A DNA stretch of 64,000 bases from CAWAMR01 sp963783095 (GCA_963783095.1 CAWAMR010000004.1:186001-250000), one strand, 5' to 3'; positions 1 through 10,154 are shown, counted from the stretch's first letter. Program-made: numbers and translations. Notes: generated by a model not told the origin, from the letters alone.

Positions 1-105
1 ATTCGGCCAGGAGCGAACGATTTCGTAGCAAACGCGCTGAATCCCGGTCCTTAGAGGAACGCTAAGAAAATCGGTGAGATCAAAGAGGATTCGTCGTTCG
101 GCCAT
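1..105 (-). CDS. Glycosyltransferase N-terminus, runs off left edge
   Basis: Partial gene reading leftwards out of the window; only about 35 codons are present. The protein opens MAERRILFDLTDFLS and continues VPLRTGIQRVCYEIVRSWPN. The 'hhFDLTDh...TGIQRV' pattern is how many GT4-type glycosyltransferases of polysaccharide clusters begin, with a Rossmann strand followed by a Gly-rich nucleotide-sugar loop. It lies 53 bp downstream of another glycosyltransferase on the same strand, so both are probably in one surface-glycan operon. An in-frame ATG at 138 would add 11 residues. I chose 105 because the family motif starts there. The function is inferred from the start only. Confidence 0.6.
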   Translation of the reverse strand, partial: MAERRILFDLTDFLSVPLRTGIQRVCYEIVRSWPN

Positions 106-157
106 ACTGCTGCGCAGCCTTTCCCGAATCCATCCCATACGAATCACGAAAACACAT

Positions 158-2524
158 CTAGGCCACCGCAGACAAACCGCGTGCTGCGATTCGAAGTTCT
201 TCGAGCACTTTCCCGGCATATATCTTCAGGGAACGCCCTTCCGAAAATCGGTCCCAGCGTGAAGTCTGTCGTTGCCGATGCAAACCGGCCCTATACGCGG
301 ATTGGATCGATTCCGCGATCAGGAATGCCCCGATCGGCTCGCGTACTTCCATTACCACAGAGTCCAAAGCCAAAGCTTGAGAGAGTTCTCGATTCATTAC
401 CGTTGGGATTCGGGCATCCACGCAATCGAGAACGTCCATCGGTACGCCAAGCATCCCATGCGTCCGAAATACGACCCCGAAGTCTGCTGCAAGGTAATAA
501 TCGGCAGGAATCGCACTACCGGATGAGACTTCATGAAGATGAAGGCGATCGCCATTGCCGATTCGGCCGGCAACCTTTTCCATCTCAAATGGTAGTGCCG
601 AACCGATGCTGCCGACCCAATGCGATTCGGCATCGATGCCCCACCGGCGTAATTGTTCGAGGACGTAAGGGATTTCCCAGTGACCCCATTCGTGGATGTC
701 GCCGCCAGGCACCAATAAATGAACCCGGTCAGGTCGGAATCCAAGCCGTTCCTTGGCGTCGTTCCGAGATCGCACCGAAACGGCATCATCCGAAAATCGC
801 CGCATGCCGCAAGGCGGCAAATGGACCACCAAGTGAATACCCCGGCCAGCAAGTCGGCGCTCGAGTTGTCGGGAATGTACGAACAACGGGTGAGCATTAC
901 GGGCGATCGGTTCCAGGAAGGTCATCGGCATCCGGTGCGGATCTTTGAGCCATTCATCGAGTTCATTACCATCGACCGTGCGCTGGAGATACCGTCCTGC
1001 AACCTCCAGCGCAGAGTCATCGCCAAATACCTTTCGATGGAACTCGGTCAGTCGATCATCGAAAGTTATGCAGGGACCGGGATATTGATGATGTAAGGCC
1101 AGGATGCGTCGAAAAGCGGCGTCGTTGCCGAGCACGGCCAGCACGTGATCATAGCGCGGCGAAAGGTAGGGCAGGTTGCTCAGCGGATGAAAAGCATTGA
1201 TCCAGGGATCTCGGCGCGGCGATTGATTGGGCGCGAATACTTCCACATCGGCTTCTTCGGCAATCTCTTTCAGTACGCGCGCGAAATAATCCTCACCGGA
1301 TCGGACTGCACTCTCGATCGATGGCGTCTCGGGGTACGGCATCAACACCGCGATTCGCGGTCTGCACTCGGTTCGGGCTGAAACGGGTTCGACCCATTCA
1401 CGCTGCCAGCGCTCTCGAACCGCCAGCCAGACTCGCCCGGAAACATCGATTTCGTGATAACGACTGCCCATCGGCTCCTGCTGTCGATACAGACTTTCCC
1501 GAATGGATGGATCGTGCAGAAAGCGATCCATCCGCTTGGCCAGCATCTCGACATCATCCGGATCAAAAAGCGCTTCGGGTTGGTGAACGAGCTCCAATTG
1601 CGCCGGGCAACTCGCCGCGACGACGGGACAACCGCACGCGATGGCCTCGACGACGGGCAGCGAAAACCCTTCACTTTTTGACGGGCAAATGCAGGCCAAT
1701 GCGCGATGGTACAGGACAGTCAATTCTTCATCGCTGATGTCGGGAGTAAACTGGACATCACTATCGGCACCGCCATAGTCGCGGTGCATGGCCAGCAGTA
1801 CGCTTCGATAGCCTTCGACATAATGACCGGCGATCACCAGGCCGATTCGGCGGCCTTGTTTTGTTAAAATGCCGTGCGCTTTCATCGCGGCTTCGGCATT
1901 CTTCCGGGCATCGCCGCCGCCCAGTTGTATGAAGTATTTCCTCGGTGCAAACCGTGCGATCGAACCCCGCTGGGCAATGCGCTCAGCATCGAATTCGGTG
2001 AAAGCCCGACGAATCCCTGCCCCCGTCACCACCACGTTTTTGGCGTCAACGCCGACCGTATCGACCAGGCAACTCGCGGCGAATTTCGAGATCGGTGCAT
2101 GGAGGGAATAGTGTTTTAACCAGGTAAGGCTCGCCAGATAGGCAAGTCGAGTTTCGATCGAGCCAAGGTATCGCAACGGCTCATCCAGGGGAATCAAATC
2201 GTAAAAGATTTCGCAGGACAGGATATGTTTGCGCATCAACCACGGCACGATTCTCGACGCCGGATGCGTCATGGGTGAAGGCTGCAAGAATATCACCGGC
2301 CCATCGCGGTCGCTCGGAACAGCGACAGAAGCCCGAGTTGCATCAAAAAGCACTCGGTACTCCTGGGCGATGGCCGGCATCTTTTCATCGACGAGCGCGA
2401 TCAACTCCAGGGGTGCGGGCAGAAAGTGCCTGGCGTGCCGGATGACGCCCGCAGAATGCCGACCAATCCCGCGCGATGCGAAATTCGGATCTTGCAAACA
2501 ACGAGCATCGACGAATAGTTGCAT
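158..2524 (-). CDS. Two-domain glycosyltransferase
   Basis: Intact 788-residue protein, probably cytoplasmic, with no signal peptide. The N-terminal half is a GT4-like module: a start with FVDARCLQD and RGIGRHSAG, then YFIQLGGGDARKNAEAAM (about residue 215) and EGFSLPVVEAIACGCPVV (about 305), the conserved nucleotide-sugar binding region with its E-x7-E motif. The C-terminal half (from about 390, RIAVLMPYPETPSIES) looks like a second, more divergent GT-B module. The first ATG in the open frame lies 13 codons upstream, but I start at MQLFVDARC because the family sequence begins there. It likely assembles a surface or exopolysaccharide together with the flanking glycosyltransferase and methyltransferase. 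The sugar specificity cannot be read. Confidence 0.85.
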   Translation of the reverse strand: MQLFVDARCLQDPNFASRGIGRHSAGVIRHARHFLPAPLELIALVDEKMPAIAQEYRVLFDATRASVAVPSDRDGPVIFLQPSPMTHPASRIVPWLMRKHILSCEIFYDLIPLDEPLRYLGSIETRLAYLASLTWLKHYSLHAPISKFAASCLVDTVGVDAKNVVVTGAGIRRAFTEFDAERIAQRGSIARFAPRKYFIQLGGGDARKNAEAAMKAHGILTKQGRRIGLVIAGHYVEGYRSVLLAMHRDYGGADSDVQFTPDISDEELTVLYHRALACICPSKSEGFSLPVVEAIACGCPVVAASCPAQLELVHQPEALFDPDDVEMLAKRMDRFLHDPSIRESLYRQQEPMGSRYHEIDVSGRVWLAVRERWQREWVEPVSARTECRPRIAVLMPYPETPSIESAVRSGEDYFARVLKEIAEEADVEVFAPNQSPRRDPWINAFHPLSNLPYLSPRYDHVLAVLGNDAAFRRILALHHQYPGPCITFDDRLTEFHRKVFGDDSALEVAGRYLQRTVDGNELDEWLKDPHRMPMTFLEPIARNAHPLFVHSRQLERRLAGRGIHLVVHLPPCGMRRFSDDAVSVRSRNDAKERLGFRPDRVHLLVPGGDIHEWGHWEIPYVLEQLRRWGIDAESHWVGSIGSALPFEMEKVAGRIGNGDRLHLHEVSSGSAIPADYYLAADFGVVFRTHGMLGVPMDVLDCVDARIPTVMNRELSQALALDSVVMEVREPIGAFLIAESIQSAYRAGLHRQRQTSRWDRFSEGRSLKIYAGKVLEELRIAARGLSAVA

Positions 2525-2578
2525 ACATCTGTCCTGTTTTTCCGCAGTTTCCCAACGGTACACCTTTCGTGACGCAAC

Positions 2579-3498
2579 TCAGTCGAGGGTTTGCGCTGCG
2601 ATGTAGTACGATTCAATTTGCGAAGCCCGCGCCGACATCTCATGCCAGGTAGTGCGGAACAATGTCCCATCCGTTTCGATGTTCCAAAAATTGAGCTCAA
2701 GATCGCGCAATGCTTCGGCGAGAAGATTCGATCCCTGTGCATGGGGCCAGGAGAATAGAATTCGTCCTGTCGCCGGCACAAGATTCTCGGACAGAAGCAG
2801 CACCATTCTTGCGTGTTCCTCGACAGAACCGATTCGGATCAAATTTGGCGTACAACCGATTTCTTGCATCGCACTGCCTGGATCTCGATCCACCCAGCAG
2901 CGCACTACCTGACTCAGCCCGGTCGAATGGAGGTTTGTCTCCAACCATTGCTGTTCGCGGCGGTCGCGAACAAAAGCATAGACTCGGCCCCGCTCCCCGA
3001 CCGCTGCCGCCATCGTAAGAGTATGAACACCGGGAGCAGCTCCCAGATCGATCGCAACGTCGCCGGGTCGAAGGAGTTGACGGATCGCACTGCTGACACC
3101 CGGCTCATAGAGGTTCATGACGATGCGCGGCGTGACTCGTAAATCTTCACTGTCGAGTAAGATGAAGGAGGCATACGGATGGGCGACCAGGAGCCGGTCA
3201 CTGCTCAGGGACACTGCGAAGTTCGCCGGAACGAGCTTTTTGCCTGCATCGGCGGATAATGGAGCGTCTGAAAGAGAGCTAAGATAAGTTGATCGGATTG
3301 CTCGCGCTCGTGGCGCAAGTGCTCGACCGTTCGTTCGAGGACAGGCAACAGCTTGCCCATTTGGTAGTGAGCTCGAAGCGTCAACATCCCATTTCGCAAT
3401 CGCAGATAGATTGGCTTGGCCAATCGCTTGACCGGTCGTGAAAAGGGGCGCAACATCTGCTTGATCCACGCTCGGAGCCGGACCTTGAACGAGTTCAT
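2579..3498 (-). CDS. FkbM-family methyltransferase (one frameshift)
   Basis: SAM-dependent methyltransferase of FkbM type, probably O-methylating a sugar in the neighbouring glycan pathway. The N-terminal 85 residues (MNSFKVRLRAWIKQM...LHYPPMQ) are basic and partly coiled-coil. The reading then moves one frame in an A-run near 3235-3245 and continues LVPANFAVSLSSD. The Rossmann core is clear: GDVAIDLGAAPGVHTLTMAA (motif I), GRVYAFVRD and the later NLIRIGSVEEHARMVLLLS. Downstream of motif I the protein is complete to the stop. I read this as one gene with a sequencing frameshift because the two halves join exactly at the expected place. The start is the ATG at 3498. Confidence 0.75.
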
Positions 3499-3825
3499 GA
3501 CAGCAACCTGAACCAGATCCACTGGCGGTGTAGTCCGTCCCCCCGGACTACGCAATGGATGCGGAAGTCATGGGCTATAGATTCGCTGCCGACGACTGTC
3601 AAGAGAGATTCGCCGAGAAAAAAAACCGACGACAGAACTGACGCCCACATTGAAGGAGGAGATCGTGATCCGCTGTTTAATCCTCGCCATGTCGCCTGAT
3701 TTTTCAGGCGACATGACTCGGTGCATTCGTGTAAAATGCTCTTGTTCGCTCAATATCCGACCTGCCTTCGATTGTTGATGCTTTCTGTTTCCCTCCGGCT
3801 CAAACTCTCCCCACGAGAGGCTTCC
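3499..3825. other. Divergent intergenic region with two hairpins
   Basis: This 327-bp gap separates divergently transcribed genes and must hold both promoters. It contains an 8-bp perfect stem (arms 3530-3537 and 3544-3551) just upstream of the methyltransferase start, and a 12-bp perfect stem with a TTTT loop (arms 3688-3699 and 3704-3715) about 110 bp before the DUF1549 gene. Neither is followed by the T-run of an intrinsic terminator in a useful orientation. They could be operators, transcript ends for opposing RNAs, or small palindromic repeats. I see no credible coding sequence here. Confidence 0.5.
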
Positions 3826-6800
3826 ATGTCACGATCGATTGTCGTTCCCCTTTTCCGCCTCCTCGTTAGTTGCATCATTTTCCTCGGTTCTTCAGCCGCC
3901 TTTGCCGCCGAACCGGTCGATTATCTTCGGAACGTCAAGCCAATCCTCACCGTACATTGCTTTAACTGTCACGGAGCCTTGAAGCAAAAAAGCGGGCTTC
4001 GACTCGACACCGTGGCACTGATGAAAAAAGGTGGCGAATCAGGCCCTTCGATCGTTGCCGGCAAAAGCAGCAAGAGTCTTCTTGTCGCACACATCACCGC
4101 TTCCGGGAATGCGAGTCGAATGCCGCCTGTCAGCGAAGGAGACAGCCTGAAACTGCAAGAGATCGCCACGATAAAGGCATGGATCGATCAGGGAGCGATC
4201 GGCCCCGCCTATGAAATACCGGAGCTTGATCCGAAAGAGCACTGGGCGTTCAAAGCCCCTGTTCGGCCTCCTCTTCCGAAACTCTCGGCCCCAAAGTCTG
4301 AAGTCCGTAATCCCATCGACCTGTTTTTCGGCGCAGAACACGAGAAGAGAGGGCTAAAACCTCAGCCCGTTGCTGATCGTCGTTTACTCTTGCGTCGAGT
4401 CTATCTCGATCTCATCGGCCTGCCGCCCACGCGGAGCAACAGGCTGCCTTCCTTGCGCGATGCGGCACCGGATGCTTACGAGAAGGTGGTCGATCAGCTG
4501 CTCGCCAGCCCGCAATACGGCGAGCGCTGGGGCCGGCACTGGATGGATATCTGGCGCTACAGCGACTGGTGGGGCCTGGGCGCGGAAGTCCGCAACAGCC
4601 AGAAGCACATCTGGCACTGGCGCGACTGGATCGTCGAGTCGCTCAACGCCGACAAGGGCTACGACCAGATGTTGCGCGAGATGCTGGCCGCCGATGAACT
4701 CTATCCCACCGACCTGACGATCGCCTTCGCGCCACCGGCTTTCTGGCCCGGCAGTATTTCATGTTCAATCGCAACACCTGGCTGGAAGAAGCCGTCGAGC
4801 ACACGTCGAAGGCATTCCTGGGCCTGACCATGAATTGCGCCAAGTGCCACGACCACAAGTATCGACCCGATCACCCAGCAGGATTACTATCGCTTCCGGG
4901 CGTTCTTTGAGCCTTACCAGGTCCGGCTGGATATGGCAAAAAACGAAATGAGCTACGAGAGAGATGGTATCCCGCGCGTTTTTGACTGCAATCTGGATAC
5001 ACCAACGTATCTCTTGGTTCGTGGCGATGAAAAGAATCCACGCAAAGATCGCGGCATGGCACCCGGTGTACCCGAAATTCTGGCTTTCGAGAAACTCGCC
5101 ATCGTTCCCGTGAAACTGCCTCCCAAAGCGCACAATCCGGGGTTGCGTCCCTGGTGTTGGAGAATCAATTGGCCAATGCGGATCGGCAGATTGCACTGGC
5201 CCGCGCAGCCCTGGAAAAATCGAAGAGGACGTTAGCGGAGCTGGAGAAGAAAAAAGCCGAAGTGCCTCCTGTCAAATCCGTTTCGCCCAAGTTGCTCGTC
5301 AAGGACCATTTTGCCAAAAAGAATCCCAATGTCTGGGAGATGAAAGCAGGCAAGTGGAAGTTTGAGGGCGGTAAGCTGGTCCAGTCTCAAGTCGGCACCG
5401 ACCGGGCAGTTCTTCGACTCAAGCAAAATCGCCGGGGGACTTCCAGGCAACGCTCAAGTACATTCCAACCGGGGGTCAAATGTGGAAATCGGTGGGGCTG
5501 GTGTTCGATTCCGTCAACGGGAACGATGTACTGGTCTATTTAAGCGCAGTAACCGGAGGCTCCAAACTGCAAGTGGCGTACAAACGAGGTGCTGACTATG
5601 TCTATCCCCCAATGGGAACGCAGCTTCGCGTGGTAAAGCTGAACGAACCTCAGGAAATCACCATCCGCGTGCGTGGAACGCTCATCAATGCCTCGGCGAA
5701 CGGTGAACAGGTTCTTGCCTACCAGCTCCCCATTCCTCGACAAAGCGGGAACATGGAGATCATCACCTTCGATGCCAAGGCCGAATTCACTGGTTTTGAA
5801 CTCTCGACTCTGCCAGAGGATGCCAAGTTGGTTGTACCCAGCAATGATAATGCTGGGCCACTAGTCGCAAATTCAACCCCCGAACAAGCTCGTCTTGCGG
5901 TGGCTATCGCCGAAAAAGCATTGATGCTGGCGGAACTCCAGCCTGGCTTATGGAAGGCGCGGTCGGCAGCAGATCATGCAGCGGCCCAGCAACCGCCAGC
6001 GCCGAACGCAAAAGAACTTGCCCAAGCAGCAGCGAAGATCGAACGTCAAGTCGCCGTCATTTCAGCGGAAGAAGCCAGCGCCCCGAACTGGAAATCGCTC
6101 AGTCGACCGGACCAAAGAAAGTCGAGGCCGAGAAAAAACATGCCGCCTTGCTTGAAGGGCTCAAGAAGGCACAGAAGGAGTTCGAGCTCCGGCACCACTT
6201 ACACATCATTGCGTGGAGCGCTGAAAACACCTGAAACCAATCTGGAATCGGCTGCCTCACGCGAGAAACCGTTTCCCGTCAGCAGTTCCGGTCGGCGTTC
6301 TGCTCTGGCCAAGTGGCTGACTGATCCCCGCAACCCTTTGCCGGCGAGGGTGGCCGTAAACCACATCTGGGCACGGCATTTCGGCAGGCCGTTGGTCAGT
6401 ACGGTCTTTGATTTTGGCCGAAAAGGCTTACCCCCAACGAACCCCGAATTGCTCGATTACCTCGCCGTGGAACTCCGCGAAAACGGCTGGCAGATGAAGA
6501 AACTCCATCGGCTCCTTGTGACCAGTGATGCCTATCGACGGACTTCCTCGACGCGGGTGCTGCCAAGAATTTGCCGGCGGATGCCGAGAACCGCTATTAT
6601 TCGCGCATGAACCCAACCCGAATGGAATCGGAGGTTCTCCGCGATAGTTTGCTTTATCTGTCGGGTGAACTCGACCTGAAAATCGGCGGCCCATCCATCC
6701 CGGTCGGCGATGAGGCTGCACGACGGCGGAGCATGTATTTCGTCCACTCGCACAACGACCGAAACCGTTTCCTATCGATCTTCGACGACGCCAATGTCTT

Positions 6801-7115
6801 GGAGTGCTATCGCCGCGCGGAGAGCATTGTCCCGCAGCAATCGCTGGCCCTGGAAAACAGTTTGCTGGCCATGAGCTCGGCGGAGAAGATTAACGCTCGA
6901 ATCACCGCGAAAGAGGATGGAACCTTCATCAAGGCTGCCTTTGAGCTGATTCTGGGCAGTTCGCCGACAGCGGAAGAACTGGAGGAATGTAAGAAGGCGT
7001 TCAAGGAATTGCAAGAGATTGCTGTTCGCGAAAAGAATCAGAACACGCTCAAAGGGCAAGGGTGAACTTTATCCATGCTCTGTTGAATCACAATGATTTT
7101 TCGACGATTCGGTAG
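3826..7115 (+). CDS. DUF1549/DUF1553 cytochrome-C-like protein (frameshifted)
   Basis: Secreted planctomycete protein of unknown biochemical role. Order: signal peptide (LLVSCIIFLGSSAAFA), N-terminal PSCyt1 haem-type motif HCFNCHG (about residue 45), DUF1549 core (RRVYLDLIGLPPT; YGERWGRHWMDIWRYSDWWG), a second CxxCH (MNCAKCHDHKY, near 4830), a Lys/Glu-rich coiled coil (about 5160-5260), a LamG-like beta-rich insert (about 5280-5830), and DUF1553 (AKWLTDPRNPLPARVAVNHI to the C-terminal FIHALLNHNDFSTIR). About eight single-base shifts interrupt it (near 4720, 4862, 5150, 5435, 6060, 6220, 6555 and 7060). The last hides the true C-terminus, which ends at 7115. The start ATG lies before the signal peptide. 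It is followed by DUF1501, the usual pairing in this phylum. Confidence 0.8.
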
Positions 7116-7158
7116 CGTGGATCTTCCATTTTGCGCCGCCAATTAAGAGCCAGAAGTC

Positions 7159-7251
7159 GTGGGGTAAGCGTCTCGCTTGCCCGTCAGCCGATGCCGAAGG
7201 CGAGGCTGACATGGGCCAGCAAACCACGGGCACGCGAGACGCGTACCCCAC
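7159..7251. repeat. Long imperfect inverted repeat
   Basis: The 26-bp arms at 7159-7184 and 7226-7251 are complementary except for two positions, and a small inner stem (CAGCC/GGCTG) lies in the spacer. It sits between the DUF1549 and DUF1501 genes, which are normally adjacent. It has no poly-T tail and does not resemble an ordinary terminator. It is one of several such palindromic elements in this window. Confidence 0.8.
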
Positions 7252-7338
7252 GTTGGCCGTCGCGCGAATGCCTCATGATTCGTCGGGTGAAATATAGATT
7301 TGGAGATAGGATCACTTTGATTTCGGGAGCAAGAAGAA

Positions 7339-8805
7339 ATGCAACAGCTTTTTCGCAATGGCATTCATCGTCGCAGCTTTCTTGCCGATTGCGGCATGGG
7401 TTTCACGGGACTGGCTCTCGGTGCGATGCTGCAACAGGAGCAAAACGCGCGAGCCTCCGACCGGGAACATGGTCGCCGCCCGATGGCAAGCCGCATTTTC
7501 CTCCCAAGGCCAAAAGCGTCATCTGGCTGTTCATGAACGGCGGCGTCAGCCACATGGAGAGTTCGACCCCAAGCCGATGCTCACCAAGTATGCCGGCAAG
7601 ACCATCGCCGAGACGCCGTTCAAGGACGTGCAGAACCCCGACGAAGCTGAAGCTGGCCCGCGTGGTCGTCATCAACGACGCCAACGGCCAGCAGCGCAAC
7701 AAGCTCTATCCCTCGCAGGTCGGCTTCAAGAAGTGCGGCAAGAGCGGCATCGAGGTCAGCGACTGGTTGCCGCACATCGGCGAGTGCATCGACGACATCG
7801 CCGTCGATCCGCTCGATGTACACGACCGACGACAACCACGGCGCCCAGACGCAGTTTCACTCCGGCCGGCACATGCTCGACGGCGAGTTCCCGACCCTGG
7901 GCGCCTGGGTCCACTACGGCCTGGGCACGCTCAACGACAACCTGCCCCAGTTCATCTCGATGGGCAACCGCGAATACTGGAACGCCAAGGACGGCCATTA
8001 CCTCGGCCCCGCCCACGATGCGGTGCCGGTGCGCGTCGATCCCGCGCAACCCACTCGATTACGGCAAGCCGGAAGGGAGCCTTGCAGCCCGCGGAGCAGC
8101 AGATCGGCTTCGATCTCGTGGGCCGGCTCAACCGGCTGCGCGGCGTCGAGTATCCCGACGACCCGGCCCTGGCGGCCCGGATCAAGTCCTACGAACTGGC
8201 TTTCCGCATGCAGAACGTCGCATGCCCGAGGTGCTGGAATTCGCCGAGGAAACCGAAGAGACGAAAAAGCTCTACGGCCTCGATCAGCCTGCCACGCGCA
8301 ATTTCGGCATGCAACTGCTGGCCTCGCGCCGCCTGGTCGAACGCGGCGTGCGCTTCATCCAGATCCAGCACGGCGCCGGCGGGGCCGGCGTCTGGGATGC
8401 CCACGGCGGCCTGAAGGCCAACCATTCGCAAAACTGCCGGCAGTCGACAAGCCGATCGCCGGCTTGCTGCAAGGACCTGAAGCGCCGGGGCCTGCTCGAA
8501 GGAAACGATCGTGGTCTTCGCCACGGAGTTCGGCCGAACGCCCGGCTCGCAGGGCAGCGATGGCCGCGACCACCACATCTACGGCTTCTCGGTGTGGATG
8601 GCCGGCGGCGGCATCAAGGGCGGCAGTCGTTCACGGCGCCACCGACGAGATCGGCTTCCACGCGGTGGAGAACCGCCATTACGTCACCGACGTCCACGCC
8701 ACGATTCTGCATCTGCTCGGCCTGGATTCGCGCAGACTGGAGATTCCCGGCCGCAAGCGACTCGATATCGATCACGGCAAGCCCATTACGGAAATCATCG
8801 CTTAG
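7339..8805 (+). CDS. DUF1501 domain protein (heavily frameshifted)
   Basis: DUF1501 (sulfatase-like fold) protein, normally exported by the Tat route and encoded next to DUF1549/DUF1553 genes; its substrate is not known. The N-terminus HRRSFLADCGMGFTGLALGA is a Tat-like signal. Family landmarks appear in order over three frames: VIWLFMNGGVSHMES, KYAGKTIAETPF, DDNHGAQTQFHSGRHMLDGE, LGAWVHYGLG, YLGPAHDAVPV, QLLASRRLVERGVRFIQIQHG, VVFATEFGRTPGSQGSDGRDHH and HATILHLLGLD, ending EIIA at 8805. At least eight single-base shifts are needed. The segment 7540-8760 is clearly more GC-rich than its flanks, with strongly G/C third positions. I call one gene because no landmark is missing. Confidence 0.8.
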
Positions 8806-8825
8806 TTCGGCTGAAAATGCTTACG

Positions 8826-8966
8826 AACCACAGAGTCGCAGAGAACACAGAGAAAATACTTTAATAATAGAAACGAGAGAATTGGGACAGTAACAATCCG
8901 TTGGAAGGAATCGAATCCAATTTCTTTGTAATGTGTCTTCTCTGTGTGCTCTGTGACTCTGTGGTT
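8826..8966. repeat. Inverted repeat of 'CCACAGAGTC' type
   Basis: The 28-bp arms at 8826-8853 and 8939-8966 are complementary with two mismatches and enclose about 85 bp. The core, related to CACAGAGTCACAGAGAACAC, is a repeat I recognise as dispersed in many environmental bacterial genomes. It lies between the convergent DUF1501 and SDR genes, so it may also end both transcripts, but no T-run is present. Confidence 0.8.
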
Positions 8967-8978
8967 AGTCTCAATGCT

Positions 8979-9788
8979 CTAAATCGTCACCGACGAGAAG
9001 CCTCCATCGACGACGATGTTCTGGCCGGTGACGAATGATGAAGCGCGATGTGCAGCCAGCCAGATCACCGCACCGGCAAGTTCCTCGGCTTCCCCGAAGC
9101 GGCCCATTGGTGTATGGCCAATGATCTGACCACCCCGTTCCGTATAAGTCCCATCCGGCTTCAGCAACATGGCACGGTTCTGTTCCGCTGGGAAAAAGCC
9201 GGGACTGATCGCATTGACGCGCACGCCTTTGGTGGCCCATTCGCGCGCAGGAATTTCGTCAGGTTCAGGACCGCAGCCTTCGACGCGGAATAGGCAACCA
9301 CGCGCGACAGAGGCAAGATAGATGCCATTGATGCGATATTGATGATGCTGCCTCGTCCGGCTTTGACCATCACTTCACCGAAAACCTGGCACGGTAGAAG
9401 AGCGCCGCCCAGAAGGTTCAAGTCGAAGACGTCGGCCCAACCCTTCAGCGAGAGTTTGCAAAAATCGCCGCCGGGAGGCACCGTTCCTTCCGGCTTATTG
9501 CCGCCCGCTCCGTTCACGAGCACGCCGATGGAACCCCACTGGCCAAGAATAGCGTCTTTGGCACGAACGAGGGAATCGACGCTCATCGCATCCGCGGCCT
9601 GAAAGATCGCTGTACCTCCTGCGGCCTCGATCTTGTGGACTCGCTCAAGCCCTCGTTCTTCACTCCTACCGATGATTGCAACCCGCACCGGCCGAAGCGA
9701 GAGCCTCGGCCATCGCACCGCCAAGAACCCCGGTACCACCGAGAACGATTGCCGTCACGGATTCCAGATTGAATAAATCATTTTTCAT
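8979..9788 (-). CDS. SDR family oxidoreductase (two frameshifts)
   Basis: Short-chain dehydrogenase/reductase of about 268 residues, cytosolic and NAD(P)-dependent. It shows the Rossmann TGxxxGxG variant (VLGGTGVLGGAMAEALA), VLVNGAGGNKPEG, catalytic Ser in NIASMAS, the YSASK motif with catalytic Tyr and Lys (VAYSASKAAVLNLTKF), ISPGFFPAEQNRA and the C-terminal VTGQNIVVDGGFSS. The overall pattern is that of D-mannonate or gluconate oxidoreductases. With a tagaturonate-epimerase-like gene upstream on the same strand, a role in uronate catabolism is a reasonable inference. Single-base shifts lie near 9695 and 9245. The start ATG at 9788 gives MKNDLFNLES. Confidence 0.8.
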
Positions 9789-9819
9789 AGAGGTCTCGAA
9801 TTACGGTGAGTCTTTTATA

Positions 9820-9995
9820 GCGTCTGCGCCCGGTTTCGGGCCCTCATCAGCAAAAACTTCGCCAATCCATCAAATCGATAAGTGTTTGATTGGCTTTAGT
9901 TCTTGGAAGCGTCTCGCCGTTTCGGGCCCTCATCAGCAAAAACCTCGGCAATCCATCAAATCGATAAGCGTTTGATTGGCTCTTAGTTCTTGGAA
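9820..9995. repeat. Two-copy tandem direct repeat, ~88 bp
   Basis: Two adjacent copies (9820-9908 and 9909-9995) differ at only a few positions. Each contains TTTCGGGCCCTCATCAGC, an ATCAAATCGATAA core and TTTGATTGGC, and ends TTCTTGGAA. The ATCAAATCGATAAG and CGTTTGAT segments are partly self-complementary. No coding function is supported. It may be a duplicated piece of a mobile palindromic element, because a long inverted repeat starts 11 bp further on. Confidence 0.8.
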
Positions 9996-10006
9996 GGTCG
10001 GACACC

Positions 10007-10111
10007 AACCCGAAGCGTGAGCGAGGTTTATGCCGAACGAAGTGAGGCCGATGCAATTTCGCCCGCTACGCCTCACTTCGTTCGGCATAAACCTCGCTCA
10101 CGCTTCGGGTT
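10007..10111. repeat. Perfect 42-bp inverted repeat
   Basis: The arms at 10007-10048 and 10070-10111 are perfectly complementary over 42 bp with a 21-base spacer. The arm begins AACCCGAAGCGTGAGCGAGG, a word I recognise from dispersed planctomycete repeats that also creates 'TRSVSEV' peptides in over-called ORFs. It lies between the SDR gene and the epimerase gene, both on the minus strand. A perfect stem this long implies recent insertion or selection for structure. Confidence 0.9.
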
Positions 10112-10154
10112 AGTGTCTGCCTGTCTGTCAATGCGCGCCAGAGGCGGGGCTGTT

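Noticed and set aside
9820..9995. Possible CRISPR-like repeat
   Set aside because: Only two adjacent 88-bp copies with no spacers and no cas genes; this is a simple tandem duplication.
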